Of a DNA stretch of 64,000 nucleotides, positions 35,805-44,034 are shown in pieces; within the stretch, counting starts at the first letter, position 1; each line of letters starts with the position of its first letter. The notes under the pieces are model-generated. The model saw only the letters and a list, made by a program, of their open reading frames with translations. It was not told where the DNA came from and did not search any database. Origin of the DNA: Clostridiales bacterium CHKCI001 (GTDB lineage Bacteria > Bacillota > Clostridia > Lachnospirales > Lachnospiraceae); NCBI GenBank assembly GCA_900045905.1, contig FCNS01000012.1, positions 124,001 through 188,000 of the forward strand, given 5' to 3'. The position numbers were made by a program, and so were the translations under genes.

Positions 35805-37004
35805 ATGAGACGGATAGGAAAAAAAGGAATTGTGTTAGTGCTTGCAGCTATAGTATCAGCTGCTTCCGTAACTGGATGTGGAACACAGTTACCTTCAGAT
35901 GTAATTGCAAGTTATGGAGATCAGATGATTGGAAGAGAAGAGGCAGAGTTCTATGCCAGGTATCAACAATACTCTACAGAATATATGTATGCAATGTATG
36001 GAAGCAATCTAACTGGAATATGGGATCAGGTTGACCAAACAACATCCAAAACATATCAGGAAGAAGCAAAGGAAAATGCATTAACAGCTGTACTGCAAAC
36101 AGAAATTCTAAATGAGAAGGCAGTAGCAGATGGAATTACACTGACAGAAGAAGAACAAAAAAAAGTGGATGAAGCAGTTACAGAGATTATGCAAGCAGAG
36201 CCAATTGTAGAAGCTTGTGGATTGACAGAAGAGACTGCAAAGTCAATTGTAACAAAGAATGCAATGGCGAATAAAGAATATCAGGCAATGGTAGCGGATA
36301 TTGATACAAATGTAGATGAAAGTGAAGTGCTTCATAAAACAATGGAACAAATTTCTATCCGTGAAAAACAAGATAATTCTACAGAAGCATCTACAGAAAA
36401 TACAGAGCAAACACAAGAAAAGCAGCAGCAAGTAGATGCAGCAGCAGCTCAGCTGGGAGAGACAATAAAATCAGCTTTAGAACAAGGTGCGACATTGGAT
36501 GAGATAGTGGAACAATACAATGAAAAAGAATTTAATGGTGTAACCTTTACAGTGGCGAAAAGAGATGCATTTGCTCTTGGAAAAGATGATTCTGATATTT
36601 ATACGGAACAGGCAATGCAAATGACGCAAGGACAGGTTATAACATCAAGTGGTGATGGCGTTGTATATGTAGTTCGTTGTACATCAGAAAGAGATGAAAA
36701 TAGCACAAATGAAGCAATTGAACAGGAATTAGCAAATCGTCGTACAGCGATGTTTGAAGAAAAATATGCAGAACTAAAAAAATCTGCTAAGAAATTTACT
36801 GTTAATGAAAGAGAATGGGAGAAAGTTGTCTTTTCAGAACCATTAATTGAGGTTAGTACAGAAGAAACCAGCAGTAGTGAGAGTGCATCGTCTGAAGCAG
36901 AAACAGCAAATACAACACAGGCAGCAGATACAGCACCAGAAGATACTACGGCTGCAAATACGGTAGCAGAAGACACTACGGCAGCGGATACGGCAACAGA
37001 ATAA
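35805..37004 (+). CDS. Foldase lipoprotein, PrsA/SurA-like peptidyl-prolyl isomerase
   Basis: A 399-aa lipoprotein with lipobox SVTGC (Cys25) that should sit on the outer membrane face and help exported proteins fold. The SurA_N-like helical region spans about 30-190 (DVIASYGDQMIGREEAEFYARYQQYS). A PpiC-type segment (GVTFTVAKRDAFALGKDD, AMQMTQGQVITSSGDGVVYVVRC) follows. The last 50 residues are an Ala/Thr/Glu tail built from near-repeats of the EDTTAA type. The parvulin core is short and divergent, so isomerase activity is uncertain. AGGAGGAAGCT precedes the ATG, 55 nt after mfd. Confidence 0.85.
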   Translation: MRRIGKKGIVLVLAAIVSAASVTGCGTQLPSDVIASYGDQMIGREEAEFYARYQQYSTEYMYAMYGSNLTGIWDQVDQTTSKTYQEEAKENALTAVLQTEILNEKAVADGITLTEEEQKKVDEAVTEIMQAEPIVEACGLTEETAKSIVTKNAMANKEYQAMVADIDTNVDESEVLHKTMEQISIREKQDNSTEASTENTEQTQEKQQQVDAAAAQLGETIKSALEQGATLDEIVEQYNEKEFNGVTFTVAKRDAFALGKDDSDIYTEQAMQMTQGQVITSSGDGVVYVVRCTSERDENSTNEAIEQELANRRTAMFEEKYAELKKSAKKFTVNEREWEKVVFSEPLIEVSTEETSSSESASSEAETANTTQAADTAPEDTTAANTVAEDTTAADTATE

Positions 37005-37022
37005 CGAAGATTCATTATATAA

Positions 37023-37062
37023 GGAAAGCCAGAATGCTGTTATAGGGTAGCTGGCTTTTCTA
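37023..37062 (+). terminator. Intrinsic terminator after prsA-like gene
   Basis: GGAAAGCCAG (37023-37032) pairs with CTGGCTTTTC (37051-37060). The T-rich 3' arm serves as the run. Confidence 0.75.
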
Positions 37063-37202
37063 TATGTCTGGGCTAAAATTTGTAAGGTATAGAATTATAA
37101 GGGAAAATAAAGAAAATAGTGTATAATTTCCTTCATTTTACAAATAATACATTTATGTACAAAGACGGTAAATGGAGAAAGATAAATGGAGGAAATAAAA
37201 TT

Positions 37203-37751
37203 ATGAAGGCGACAGGAATTGTACGAAGAATTGATGATTTAGGGAGAGTTGTAATTCCAAAAGAAATTAGACGTACATTGAGGTTAAGAGAAGGTACACC
37301 ATTGGAAATCTTTACTGATCGTGAGGGAGAGATTATATTGAAAAAGTATTCTCCTATGATTGAACTAGGCGTATTTGCAAAACAATATGCAGATGCGTTG
37401 ATGCAGACGTTGGGGCATTGTGTGGCAATCAGCGATCGAGATCAAATTATTGCTGCGGCTGGTCCTGTACGCAAAGAGCTAACAGGAATGGCTATTAGCA
37501 AAACATTGGAAAATTTAATTTTGGCAAGAGAATCTCATGGGGTTTCTAGAGATGAAAATCATTGTATTCCTTTAATACAAGGAGAGGAGATAAATTATAG
37601 TGTTCAGGTGATTTATCCAATTATATGTGAAGGAGACGCAGTGGGATCGGTAATTATTTTCAGCAAAGAACAAAAGGTTAAATTCACAGATGTGGAGAAA
37701 AAAGCAGCAGCTTGTGCGGCCTCATTTTTAGGAAGACAATTAGAAAGTTAA
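37203..37751 (+). CDS. spoVT: Stage V sporulation protein T
   Basis: A 182-aa transcription factor. The N-terminal AbrB-type swapped-hairpin domain reads MKATGIVRRIDDLGRVVIPKEIRRTLRLREG, followed by a GAF-like sensor domain (about 55-180: FAKQYADALMQTLGHCVAISDRDQIIAAAG). It tunes forespore sigma-G genes in Bacillus. The start is the ATG at 37203, with GGAGG 10 nt upstream; a longer reading from 37119 starts inside the leader. A sigma-G-like promoter, TGTATA (37120-37125), 17 nt, AATAATA (37143-37149), is possible but matches only partly. Confidence 0.94.
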   Translation: MKATGIVRRIDDLGRVVIPKEIRRTLRLREGTPLEIFTDREGEIILKKYSPMIELGVFAKQYADALMQTLGHCVAISDRDQIIAAAGPVRKELTGMAISKTLENLILARESHGVSRDENHCIPLIQGEEINYSVQVIYPIICEGDAVGSVIIFSKEQKVKFTDVEKKAAACAASFLGRQLES

Positions 37752-37821
37752 TGAGCATCTGGAAACTTTTCGCCCTATAAGATAAATTCTCCGAAAACCA
37801 TTCAGAAATATAGAAAAAACC

Positions 37822-37850
37822 TTGACAAATTGTGGTTTTGCGTATATAGT
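37822..37850 (+). promoter_or_regulatory. Strong promoter for hup
   Basis: TTGACA (37822-37827), 17-nt spacer, TATAGT (37845-37850). Confidence 0.8.
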
Positions 37851-37936
37851 CTACTACAGACTAGTTGTCATAGGGAATTAATCCCTGTAAAAAAGTGGTT
37901 TTCTCAGAGTAAAACCTATATTTAGGAGGAAGTTCA

Positions 37937-38212
37937 ATGAATAAAAAAGAGTTAGTTGCAGCAGTTGCAGGAAAATGTGAAGTATCAAAAAAAGATGCTG
38001 AAAAAGTAATTGAAGCAGTAACAAGTGTTATTACAGACGCATTAAAGAATGGTGATAAAGTACAGCTTGTTGGATTTGGAACATTTGAGGTAGCAGAGCG
38101 TGCTGCAAGAGAAGGAAGAAATCCAAAGAGTGGTGAGACAATGCACATTGCTGCTTCCAAGACGCCAAAATTTAAGGCTGGAAAAGTGTTAAAGGACGCT
38201 GTAAACGAATAA
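37937..38212 (+). CDS. hup: HU DNA-binding protein
   Basis: A 91-aa nucleoid protein that bends DNA without sequence preference. It reads MNKKELVAAVAGKCEVSKKDAEKVIEAV, then VQLVGFGTFEVAERAAREGRNPKSGE, the DNA-embracing arm with the conserved Pro. A consensus promoter and AGGAGGAAG ribosome site fit high expression. The S4 protein RqcP gene starts 1 nt after its stop, so both are likely on one message. Confidence 0.97.
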   Translation: MNKKELVAAVAGKCEVSKKDAEKVIEAVTSVITDALKNGDKVQLVGFGTFEVAERAAREGRNPKSGETMHIAASKTPKFKAGKVLKDAVNE

Positions 38213-38213
38213 G

Positions 38214-38453
38214 ATGAGATTAGATAAGTTTCTAAAAGTATCTCGTTTAATTAAACGTAGAACGATTGCAAATGAAGCATGTGATGCGGGACGGGTAATC
38301 GTAAATGGAAAACCTGCCAAGGCGTCGGCTGCTGTTAAAACTGGAGATATTATTGAAATTGGATTTGGCACTAAGACGGTTAAAGTTGAAGTGCTAGATG
38401 TACAAGAGACAGTAAAGAAGGATGACGCAAAAGAATTATATCGTTATCTATAA
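38214..38453 (+). CDS. rqcP: S4-domain ribosome quality-control protein RqcP (YabO/Hsp15-like)
   Basis: A 79-aa S4 RNA-binding protein: MRLDKFLKVSRLIKRRTIANEACDAGRVIVNGK. In Bacillus, RqcP (YabO) helps RqcH add alanine tails to stalled peptides on 50S subunits. The gene order hup-rqcP-yabP-yabQ-divIC is the conserved Firmicutes one, which supports the name. It starts 1 nt after hup. Confidence 0.93.
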   Translation: MRLDKFLKVSRLIKRRTIANEACDAGRVIVNGKPAKASAAVKTGDIIEIGFGTKTVKVEVLDVQETVKKDDAKELYRYL

Positions 38454-38498
38454 TTTATTAATAATTCAGTTATAAAATTTATGTAATAACAAAGGAAA

Positions 38499-38534
38499 CC
38501 TCCTAATATACTTGATTACAGGTATGTTAGGAGG
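38499..38534 (+). promoter_or_regulatory. yabP: Hairpin that sequesters the yabP ribosome-binding site
   Basis: CCTCCTAATATAC (38499-38511) pairs over 13 positions with GTATGTTAGGAGG (38522-38534), leaving a 10-nt loop; the only non-Watson-Crick pair is a U-G wobble. The 3' arm is the AGGAGG that lies 7 nt before the yabP ATG. In read-through RNA from hup-rqcP, the site would be hidden. Confidence 0.7.
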
Positions 38535-38541
38535 TCTTATT

Positions 38542-38829
38542 ATGGAAGAGAAACAGAAAATAAGTACAAATCATAGAATTATGATGCATAATAGGAAAGA
38601 ATGTCAGATGACTGGAGTTCGAGATGTGATTTCCTTTACAGCAGAAGAAGCATTGTTGGAAACAGAGATGGGAATTCTTCAGGTAAAAGGAGCAAATCTT
38701 CATATGAGTCGTTTAACATTGGAAAAAGAGGAGATTGACATAGATGGAGAAATAGCGAGTCTAATTTATACTTCGGCAGATCATTATAGTAAACCTGGAG
38801 AGTCTTTTTTGAAGAGAATATTTCGGTAG
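38542..38829 (+). CDS. yabP: Sporulation protein YabP
   Basis: A 95-aa protein with the short beta-rich YabP/YqfC pattern: HRIMMHNRKECQMTGVRDVISFTAEEALLETEMGILQVKGANLHMSRLTLE. It is known from Bacillus as a mother-cell sporulation protein. The ATG at 38542 follows AGGAGG at 7 nt, and the ribosome site lies in a strong hairpin. A reading from 38512 adds 10 residues encoded by that hairpin and is unlikely. yabQ follows at 3 nt. Confidence 0.93.
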   Translation: MEEKQKISTNHRIMMHNRKECQMTGVRDVISFTAEEALLETEMGILQVKGANLHMSRLTLEKEEIDIDGEIASLIYTSADHYSKPGESFLKRIFR

Positions 38830-38832
38830 CAT

Positions 38833-39252
38833 ATGAGTGAAATCATTCTATGGGAAATCCAGTTCTTTTTGCAAGCATTGATGCTAGGTGGCATATTGCG
38901 TGCGTTATATGATTTAATTTTAATACTAAGAAAGATAAAATATGCCGGAAATATTAGAATTGCCTTAGAAGATTTTTTTTACTGGATGATATGTTGTTAT
39001 TTTATATTTGGATTGTTATATGAAAATAATAATGGAGTACTAAGGGGATTTGCAATTTGTGGAGTTATAATAGGAATGGCAATTTGGCATTTTGGACCGA
39101 GTCATATTATCATAAACATAGTTGCAATGGCAATAAAAAAATTAAAAAATTTTATTAGAAAATTGAAAATATGGATTTTAAGAAAAAAAACGGTGAAATT
39201 ATTAGGGAAAGCATTGAAAAAATTACATAGTTGGTTTACAATAAAAAAGTAA
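38833..39252 (+). CDS. yabQ: Spore cortex biosynthesis protein YabQ
   Basis: A 139-aa membrane protein with about three N-terminal hydrophobic segments (residues 1-95) and a strongly basic tail. LWEIQFFLQALMLGGILRALYDLILILRK is typical of YabQ. In Bacillus it is needed for spore cortex formation. It starts 3 nt after yabP and has only a weak ribosome site, consistent with translational coupling. Confidence 0.92.
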   Translation: MSEIILWEIQFFLQALMLGGILRALYDLILILRKIKYAGNIRIALEDFFYWMICCYFIFGLLYENNNGVLRGFAICGVIIGMAIWHFGPSHIIINIVAMAIKKLKNFIRKLKIWILRKKTVKLLGKALKKLHSWFTIKK

Positions 39253-39284
39253 CCAGTGAGCTGTAACACTTGGAGGATAGTTTT

Positions 39285-39584
39285 TTGGGAAATCAGAGTC
39301 GTTATCAAAAGAGAGCAAATCGTAGAGGTGTTATGCTGGCCCTAGTTGCAGTCGCCTTGCTGGCAGTGATTATTTCCACACGAAGTATACAGTTGCGTGA
39401 AAAAAACCAAGAGTATATAAGTAAAATCGAAGGATTGGAAGAAAAATTGCAGGCAGAACAGGAACGGGAGCAGGAACTGGATGAATATAAGGAATATGTA
39501 GGGACAGATCAGTTTAAGGAATGGGCGGCTCATAATAAGCTGGGATTAGTATATGACGATGAGTTAATTTTGAAAAAGAAATGA
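39285..39584 (+). CDS. divIC: Septum formation initiator DivIC/FtsL-like
   Basis: A 99-aa single-pass division protein. It has a basic cytosolic tail, one membrane segment (about residues 16-34: RGVMLALVAVALLAVIISTRS) and an extracellular coiled coil (EKNQEYISKIEGLEEKLQAEQEREQELDEYKEYV). It belongs to the divisome with FtsB/FtsL. The start is a TTG at 39285 preceded at 7 nt by GGAGG; an in-frame TTG at 39270 lies upstream of that site. It ends the conserved cluster, followed by a long terminator. Confidence 0.9.
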   Translation: MGNQSRYQKRANRRGVMLALVAVALLAVIISTRSIQLREKNQEYISKIEGLEEKLQAEQEREQELDEYKEYVGTDQFKEWAAHNKLGLVYDDELILKKK

Positions 39585-39640
39585 GTAACAAAATACCTGC
39601 TGGATCTTTATAATCCAGCAGGTATTTTGTTACTTATTTA
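39584..39640. terminator. Very long perfect terminator hairpin after divIC
   Basis: The arms are 22 bp and perfect: 39584-39605 (starting AGTAACAAAATACC) and 39613-39634, around CTTTATA. The first base of the arm is the last base of the divIC stop codon. Three or four T's follow in a TTA-rich stretch. Confidence 0.75.
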
Positions 39641-39692
39641 TGAAGACTATATTAAATTAATAAAAAGTTGAAAATTAGAAAGAGGTAATCAA

Positions 39693-40298
39693 ATGAAAAA
39701 TCCATAGGAAGGAATTCCATTAACTGATTATGAAAGTCATATGAAACTGGATTCTGTTATGCAATTGCAGGCTATGAATGGGATGATGAAAGGTCAATTT
39801 GACGCTTATCCTATTTCCAGTGTAATGATATTGGGGATTGCTGGTGGCAATGGTCTTGAGCATATCTCCAAAAACAAATTTAAAAAACTTTATGGCGTAG
39901 ATGTCAATCCTTCCTATTTGAAAGAAGTTATTCACAGATGTTCGGATTTCAATGGGATTCTGGAATGTATATGCGTCAATCTGATAGATGAAGCGGATAA
40001 GTTGCCAAAAGCAGATATGGTTATTGCGAATCTACTGATTGAATATATTGGCTATAAATGTTTTCAAAAAGTAATACAATGTGTGAATCCAAAGTATATT
40101 TTGTGTATTATTCAAATTAACCTTGAAGATAATTGGGTATCAGATTCTCCATATTTGCACGTATTTGACAGGTTAGAAGAAATACATCATCAAATGGAAG
40201 AACAAACAATGCTTGAAATTAACTATTATGCAATAAAAACATTGGAACATATGTTGCCTAATGGAAGAAAACTAGTGCAGATGGATTTTAGACTGTAA
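39693..40298 (+). pseudogene. Class I SAM methyltransferase gene with an amber codon at position 5
   Basis: The frame reads ATG AAA AAT CCA TAG GAA GGA, then stays open to 40298. The intact part has the SAM-binding motif SVMILGIAGGNGLEHI, YGVDVNPSYLKEV, ADMVIANLLIEYIGY and MLPNGRKLVQMDF. From memory, homologues begin MKNPW, so the TAG (39705-39707) replaces a TGG Trp codon by one base change. AGAGGTAATC precedes the first ATG. Translation could restart at the ATG at 39741 (185 aa), losing 16 residues, but that ATG has no clear ribosome site. The gene is silenced, truncated or mis-sequenced; the rest shows no decay, so the change is recent. Confidence 0.75.
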
Positions 40299-40299
40299 A

Positions 40300-40455
40300 G
40301 TTTATTGGATATATGACACGAAAAGTTTTGATTATTCAACTTCATCAGATGGAAGAATGTGGTCTGCTTACCTAGAAGTATTGCCCCATGTGGAATATAT
40401 GTTGATAGAACTTGGATATAGTTTGAAACTGATTTTAGATACCATGTGGGATTAG
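40300..40455 (+). pseudogene. Possible gene remnant downstream of the methyltransferase
   Basis: An open frame without a start codon gives protein-like sequence (SSDGRMWSAYLEVLPHVEYM and LILDTMWD) ending in TAG at 40453-40455. Nothing in it is recognised. It may be the decayed end of a second gene once next to the methyltransferase, or chance. The 280-nt gap holds only this and the terminator that follows. Confidence 0.25.
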
Positions 40456-40484
40456 GGAGAAGAATATAAAGCTAAAAATAGTTA

Positions 40485-40531
40485 AAAAGTATCGGGGCAG
40501 ATTTCAGAGCGATTTGTCCCGATACTTTTGT
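40485..40531. terminator. Bidirectional intrinsic terminator
   Basis: AAAAGTATCGGG (40485-40496) pairs with CCCGATACTTTT (40518-40529). GCAGAT/ATTTGT in the loop extends the stem in part. Confidence 0.8.
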
Positions 40532-40577
40532 AGAAGATAATGAGGAAGTTGTGTATCAAAATTATTGTAGGGTTATT

Positions 40578-41831
40578 TTATGGCATATCAGCATTGTTAT
40601 TTGGATTATCAGAATCTTCACGAGAAGTGCTGTTTTCGGATTGACTGTTTTCTATTTCTAAACGTTTGGATTCAAAGCCATGCGAAGTATACCAGTTGCT
40701 GATTAGTTTTTTGGCTGAAGCAAAAATTGGTACAGCAATCAACATTCCAATGAGTCCACCAATATCTCCACCAACAATGATTGCAACCATAGTAAAAACA
40801 GCATGAAGCTCTACGGATTCTCCAATAATCTTAGGTTGTAAAAAGTTATTATCGATTTGCTGTACAACCTGCATCGCAATAATTACCCATAGTACAAGTA
40901 GAAAATTACCACTTAATAGAGCCATAATACCTGCCAGTACCGTACCAATAAATGGGCCAACATAAGGGATCATATTCGTAATACCAGCAATAACACCGAT
41001 TACTATGGCATAGTCTACATTGAGTAATGTTAATGCAATTGTGGAAAGAAGTCCTACAAAGAAGGCTTCTAATAGCTGACCACGGATATAGTTTGTAAAG
41101 GTAGTATTAAAAGTAGATCCGATTTTACGCAGCTGTTTTCCAATGTGGCTATTACGAAAACAAAGGAAAAATAATTTGTTCCAAAGGTCGATAAAATATT
41201 CTCTGTCAAGTAGTAAGTAAACACTTAGGATAATACAGATAAAAGCAGAAAATACATTACTAATTAAATTTGTAATGGAACTGAATAAATTGTTTATACT
41301 ATTAAAGAAGAATGTTTGTAACCATGCAATTAATTGTGAAAGATACGTAGCCAAGTTTTCCTTTACTGTTTCTGTAAATGGAAGATTGGATAGTTGTTGC
41401 TCAATATAATTGGCATCAAAGCTTAAATTATTATTATTAATATATTGAATGATAGAAGAAAAGAGTTGGTCAAAGGAGATTGTTTGAGATAATTTTCCTC
41501 CAATCATAAAATAAATAAGTAAAATGATTCCAATAATGCCAAATGCCAATAAAACGTAAACAAGAAGTACGCTGATACCACGATGAGCTTTTTTGAAAAT
41601 TTTACTGAGATGTTTATCGATACAGCGAACTGGGATCCAAAGTAAATAGGAAATCGCAATCGCAATAAAAACTGGACTCAAGAGAGTAATTGTAGTGTGT
41701 AAAATGGTACTGCCGAAAATCCAGATATTACTAATATTATTTAAAAGTGTAATAACAATATAAATTGCAACGGCAGTTAAAACAACATAGAGGCATGTAA
41801 TAAGCTTATCATTATCCCATTTTGGTTTCAT
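40578..41831 (-). CDS. AI-2E family transporter (PerM/YtvI-like)
   Basis: A 417-aa membrane protein with about eight segments. The family hallmark is the C-terminal half: IRGQLLEAFFVGLLSTIALTLLNVDYAIVIGVIAGITNMIPYVGPFIGTVLAGI and QVVQQIDNNFLQPKIIGESVELHAVFTMVAIIVGGDIGGLIGMLIAVPIFA. Some relatives export autoinducer-2, others are Na+/H+ antiporters, so the name says little about function. The last 30 residues are polar (Ser/Asn/Glu). It stands alone, divergent from ispE. Confidence 0.92.
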   Translation of the reverse strand: MKPKWDNDKLITCLYVVLTAVAIYIVITLLNNISNIWIFGSTILHTTITLLSPVFIAIAISYLLWIPVRCIDKHLSKIFKKAHRGISVLLVYVLLAFGIIGIILLIYFMIGGKLSQTISFDQLFSSIIQYINNNNLSFDANYIEQQLSNLPFTETVKENLATYLSQLIAWLQTFFFNSINNLFSSITNLISNVFSAFICIILSVYLLLDREYFIDLWNKLFFLCFRNSHIGKQLRKIGSTFNTTFTNYIRGQLLEAFFVGLLSTIALTLLNVDYAIVIGVIAGITNMIPYVGPFIGTVLAGIMALLSGNFLLVLWVIIAMQVVQQIDNNFLQPKIIGESVELHAVFTMVAIIVGGDIGGLIGMLIAVPIFASAKKLISNWYTSHGFESKRLEIENSQSENSTSREDSDNPNNNADMP

Positions 41832-41925
41832 ATTTTAATCCTTTCTGAAATTTACAATTTTTATATGGGTATGGGGATAATTATAGCATATTTTTCACAG
41901 AAAAGAAAGCAATCCAAAAAAAGAC

Positions 41926-41969
41926 TTGAAAAATTAAAATATAAGATGTACAATGTATATTGTATACAA
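41926..41969 (+). promoter_or_regulatory. ispE-gntR promoter with GntR-type operator
   Basis: TTGAAA (41926-41931), 17-nt spacer, TACAAT (41949-41954). At the expected transcript start is the perfect palindrome TTGTATACAA (41960-41969), which fits the GT-N(2-4)-AC core of FadR/FCD-type GntR operators. The operon's second gene is such a regulator, so self-repression is likely. Confidence 0.6.
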
Positions 41970-41993
41970 AATAATAAAAAATAGGTGAAAAAT

Positions 41994-42875
41994 ATGAATG
42001 AAATACAGTTACGGGCATTGGCCAAAATTAATCTTGGGCTTGACGTATTAAGAAGACGAGAGGACGGATACCATGAAGTAAAAATGGTAATGCAAACAAT
42101 TCGACTATTTGATAAAATCCGTTTAATAAAAAGAACCGATGGTGAGATCAGTATAGAGACAAACCTGCCATACTTGCCAAATAATGAGCATAATCTAGCT
42201 TATCGTGCTGCTGATTTATTGAAAAAAAACTTTGAATTAAAAGAAGGAGTCCATATACGACTGTTTAAGTATATTCCAGTTGCTGCTGGGTTAGCTGGAG
42301 GAAGTTCTGATGCAGCAGCAGTATTATTTGGAATGAATCGGATGTATCAATTAGGATTGACATTAGAAGAGTTAATGCAAATTGGAGTAAAAATTGGCGC
42401 AGATGTTCCATATTGCTTGATGAGAGGAACTGCATTGGCAGAGGGAATCGGAGAGAGACTAACAAGGTTGCCAGCTTGTCCAGATTGTTATGTGTTAATT
42501 GCCAAGCCGAGTATTAATGTTTCCACAAAAATGGTTTATGAAAATTTGCATGCAAATGAATTAAAGATACATCCTGATATTGATGGAATGATAGCTGAAA
42601 TGGCAAAAGGAAATTTGGAAACAATGTGTGATAAAATGGGAAATGTATTAGAGACAGTTACCATTACACAATATCCGATTATTGATACGATTAAAAATTT
42701 TATGAAAGAACATGGGGCACTTGGTTCTATGATGAGTGGAAGTGGACCAACTGTATTTGGAATTTATAATGATTTAACAGTTGCAAAACAGGCATATTTT
42801 GATTTAAAAATGAGCCATTTCGCTCAGAATGTATATCTAACTACAATGTTTAATATAAAAGGCAGACGATATTAG
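41994..42875 (+). CDS. ispE: 4-diphosphocytidyl-2-C-methyl-D-erythritol kinase
   Basis: GHMP kinase of the MEP isoprenoid pathway. The 293-aa protein has ALAKINLGLDVLRRREDGYHEV, the ATP loop VAAGLAGGSSDAAAVL (about residue 95) and the C-terminal GSMMSGSGPTVFG. AGGTGA lies 5 nt before the ATG at 41994; a GTG at 41985 lies inside that site. The gene supplies undecaprenyl precursors used in wall synthesis. It shares an operon with a GntR-family regulator 25 nt downstream, an unusual partner. Confidence 0.95.
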   Translation: MNEIQLRALAKINLGLDVLRRREDGYHEVKMVMQTIRLFDKIRLIKRTDGEISIETNLPYLPNNEHNLAYRAADLLKKNFELKEGVHIRLFKYIPVAAGLAGGSSDAAAVLFGMNRMYQLGLTLEELMQIGVKIGADVPYCLMRGTALAEGIGERLTRLPACPDCYVLIAKPSINVSTKMVYENLHANELKIHPDIDGMIAEMAKGNLETMCDKMGNVLETVTITQYPIIDTIKNFMKEHGALGSMMSGSGPTVFGIYNDLTVAKQAYFDLKMSHFAQNVYLTTMFNIKGRRY

Positions 42876-42900
42876 AAAATAAAATGGAGGGCAGGAAACG

Positions 42901-43572
42901 ATGAGTGATTTTTTAAAAGTGAATATGAATGAATATTTGCCATTGAGAGATGTGGTTTTTAATACATTGCGACAGGGAATTTTAAAAGGAGAGTTGGAGC
43001 CTGGAGAGCGTTTAATGGAAGTTCAGTTGGCAAATCGTCTTGGAGTAAGTCGTACTCCAATACGTGAGGCGATTCGTAAGTTAGAGTTGGAAGGGCTTGT
43101 AGTTATGATTCCAAGGAAAGGTGCAGAGGTTGCAAAAATTTCTGAAAAGAATTTGCAAGATGTACTGGAACTTCGATGTGCATTGGAAGAGTTGGCAATT
43201 GAACTGGCATGTGAGCGAATGAGTGAAGATATGTTACAAGAATTAAATCGTATGTTCATAGAATTTCAAAATGGAATTTGTAATGTTGATTTAACAGTAA
43301 TTGCCGAGTTAGACGAAAGGTTTCATGATGTTATTTATGAAGCAACCCAGAACCAAAAGTTAATTCAAATGATTAATAATCTAAGAGAACAAATGTATCG
43401 TTACCGTTTAGAATATATTAAGGATGCAAATAAAAGAGATGCAATTGTAGAAGATCATAGATTGATACTAAAGGCCTTAAAAAATAAAGATGTGGAAGCT
43501 GCAAGAAAAGCAGTCAGAGACCATATTATTCATCAAAGAACTACCATACTGGAAAATTTAAAATTGCAATGA
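42901..43572 (+). CDS. GntR-family regulator, FadR/FCD type
   Basis: A 223-aa repressor-type protein. The N-terminal winged helix reads LRDVVFNTLRQGILKGELEPGERLMEVQLANRLGVSRTPIREAIRKLELEGLV. The all-helical FCD domain (about 85-215) has the metal/ligand positions: E-L-R-C-ALEELA, AELDERFHDVIYEAT and the final DHIIHQR. The ligand is unknown, usually an organic acid. GGAGGGCAGG precedes the ATG. A perfect TTGTATACAA in the promoter of its own operon is the best candidate target. A terminator follows. Confidence 0.92.
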   Translation: MSDFLKVNMNEYLPLRDVVFNTLRQGILKGELEPGERLMEVQLANRLGVSRTPIREAIRKLELEGLVVMIPRKGAEVAKISEKNLQDVLELRCALEELAIELACERMSEDMLQELNRMFIEFQNGICNVDLTVIAELDERFHDVIYEATQNQKLIQMINNLREQMYRYRLEYIKDANKRDAIVEDHRLILKALKNKDVEAARKAVRDHIIHQRTTILENLKLQ

Positions 43573-43589
43573 AAATATAATAAAAAAAG

Positions 43590-43646
43590 ACTGTATGCTG
43601 AATGAGAATTCTAAATATAGGATATTTCATCAGCATACAGTGTTTT
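43590..43646. terminator. Bidirectional terminator after gntR
   Basis: ACTGTATGCTGA (43590-43601) pairs perfectly with TCAGCATACAGT (43630-43641) around an AT-rich loop, with T-rich flanks on both strands. Confidence 0.8.
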
Positions 43647-43681
43647 ATCTGGTTATTTTGCAACAGCTTTACGTCTGGTTG

Positions 43682-43975
43682 TCATGTATATTTTCGTGCT
43701 TTTTGTTTTTGTTCAATCATGTGCAATCTGGCTTTTGCATCGGTAATTTTAATTTTGTAATTTTGTTTCTCTAGGAGATAACGTTGCTTCATAAGTTTTT
43801 TTTCTAATTTGTTCGTATATTGCTGTTGTCGTTTGGCTAATTTAGCATCACTGGCAATCTGTTGTTTCGCTGCAAAGAAAAGCACAATGATGCAGAGAAG
43901 CAGTTGAAATCCAGTAATTAGAGTATCGGTACGAACTGGAATTTGATCCAGTATTTTTTTTATTTTTTCTTCCAT
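43682..43975 (-). CDS. Small membrane protein with charged coiled coil, unknown
   Basis: 97 aa. A short N-terminal amphipathic stretch (MEEKIKKILDQIP) is followed by one membrane segment at about 18-36 (LITGFQLLLCIIVLFFAA), then about 55 residues rich in Lys, Gln and Glu predicted to be a helical coil (YTNKLEKKLMKQRYLLEKQNYKIKI). I do not recognise a family. A clear purine-rich site (GGAGGGTAAC) precedes the ATG, so it looks expressed. It lies just downstream of spoIIR on the same strand, 59 nt away, so it may share the forespore promoter. Confidence 0.6.
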   Translation of the reverse strand: MEEKIKKILDQIPVRTDTLITGFQLLLCIIVLFFAAKQQIASDAKLAKRQQQYTNKLEKKLMKQRYLLEKQNYKIKITDAKARLHMIEQKQKARKYT

Positions 43976-44034
43976 GTTACCCTCCTAATGCCGTGTAATT
44001 TTTCATTAAAATGATTTTATCACAATTATGAGAA

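Noticed and set aside
36850-37002. Tandem DNA repeat at the end of the prsA-like gene as a mobile or phase-variable repeat
   Set aside because: The repeats code for a disordered Ala/Thr/Glu tail, are imperfect and in frame; they are ordinary low-complexity coding sequence.
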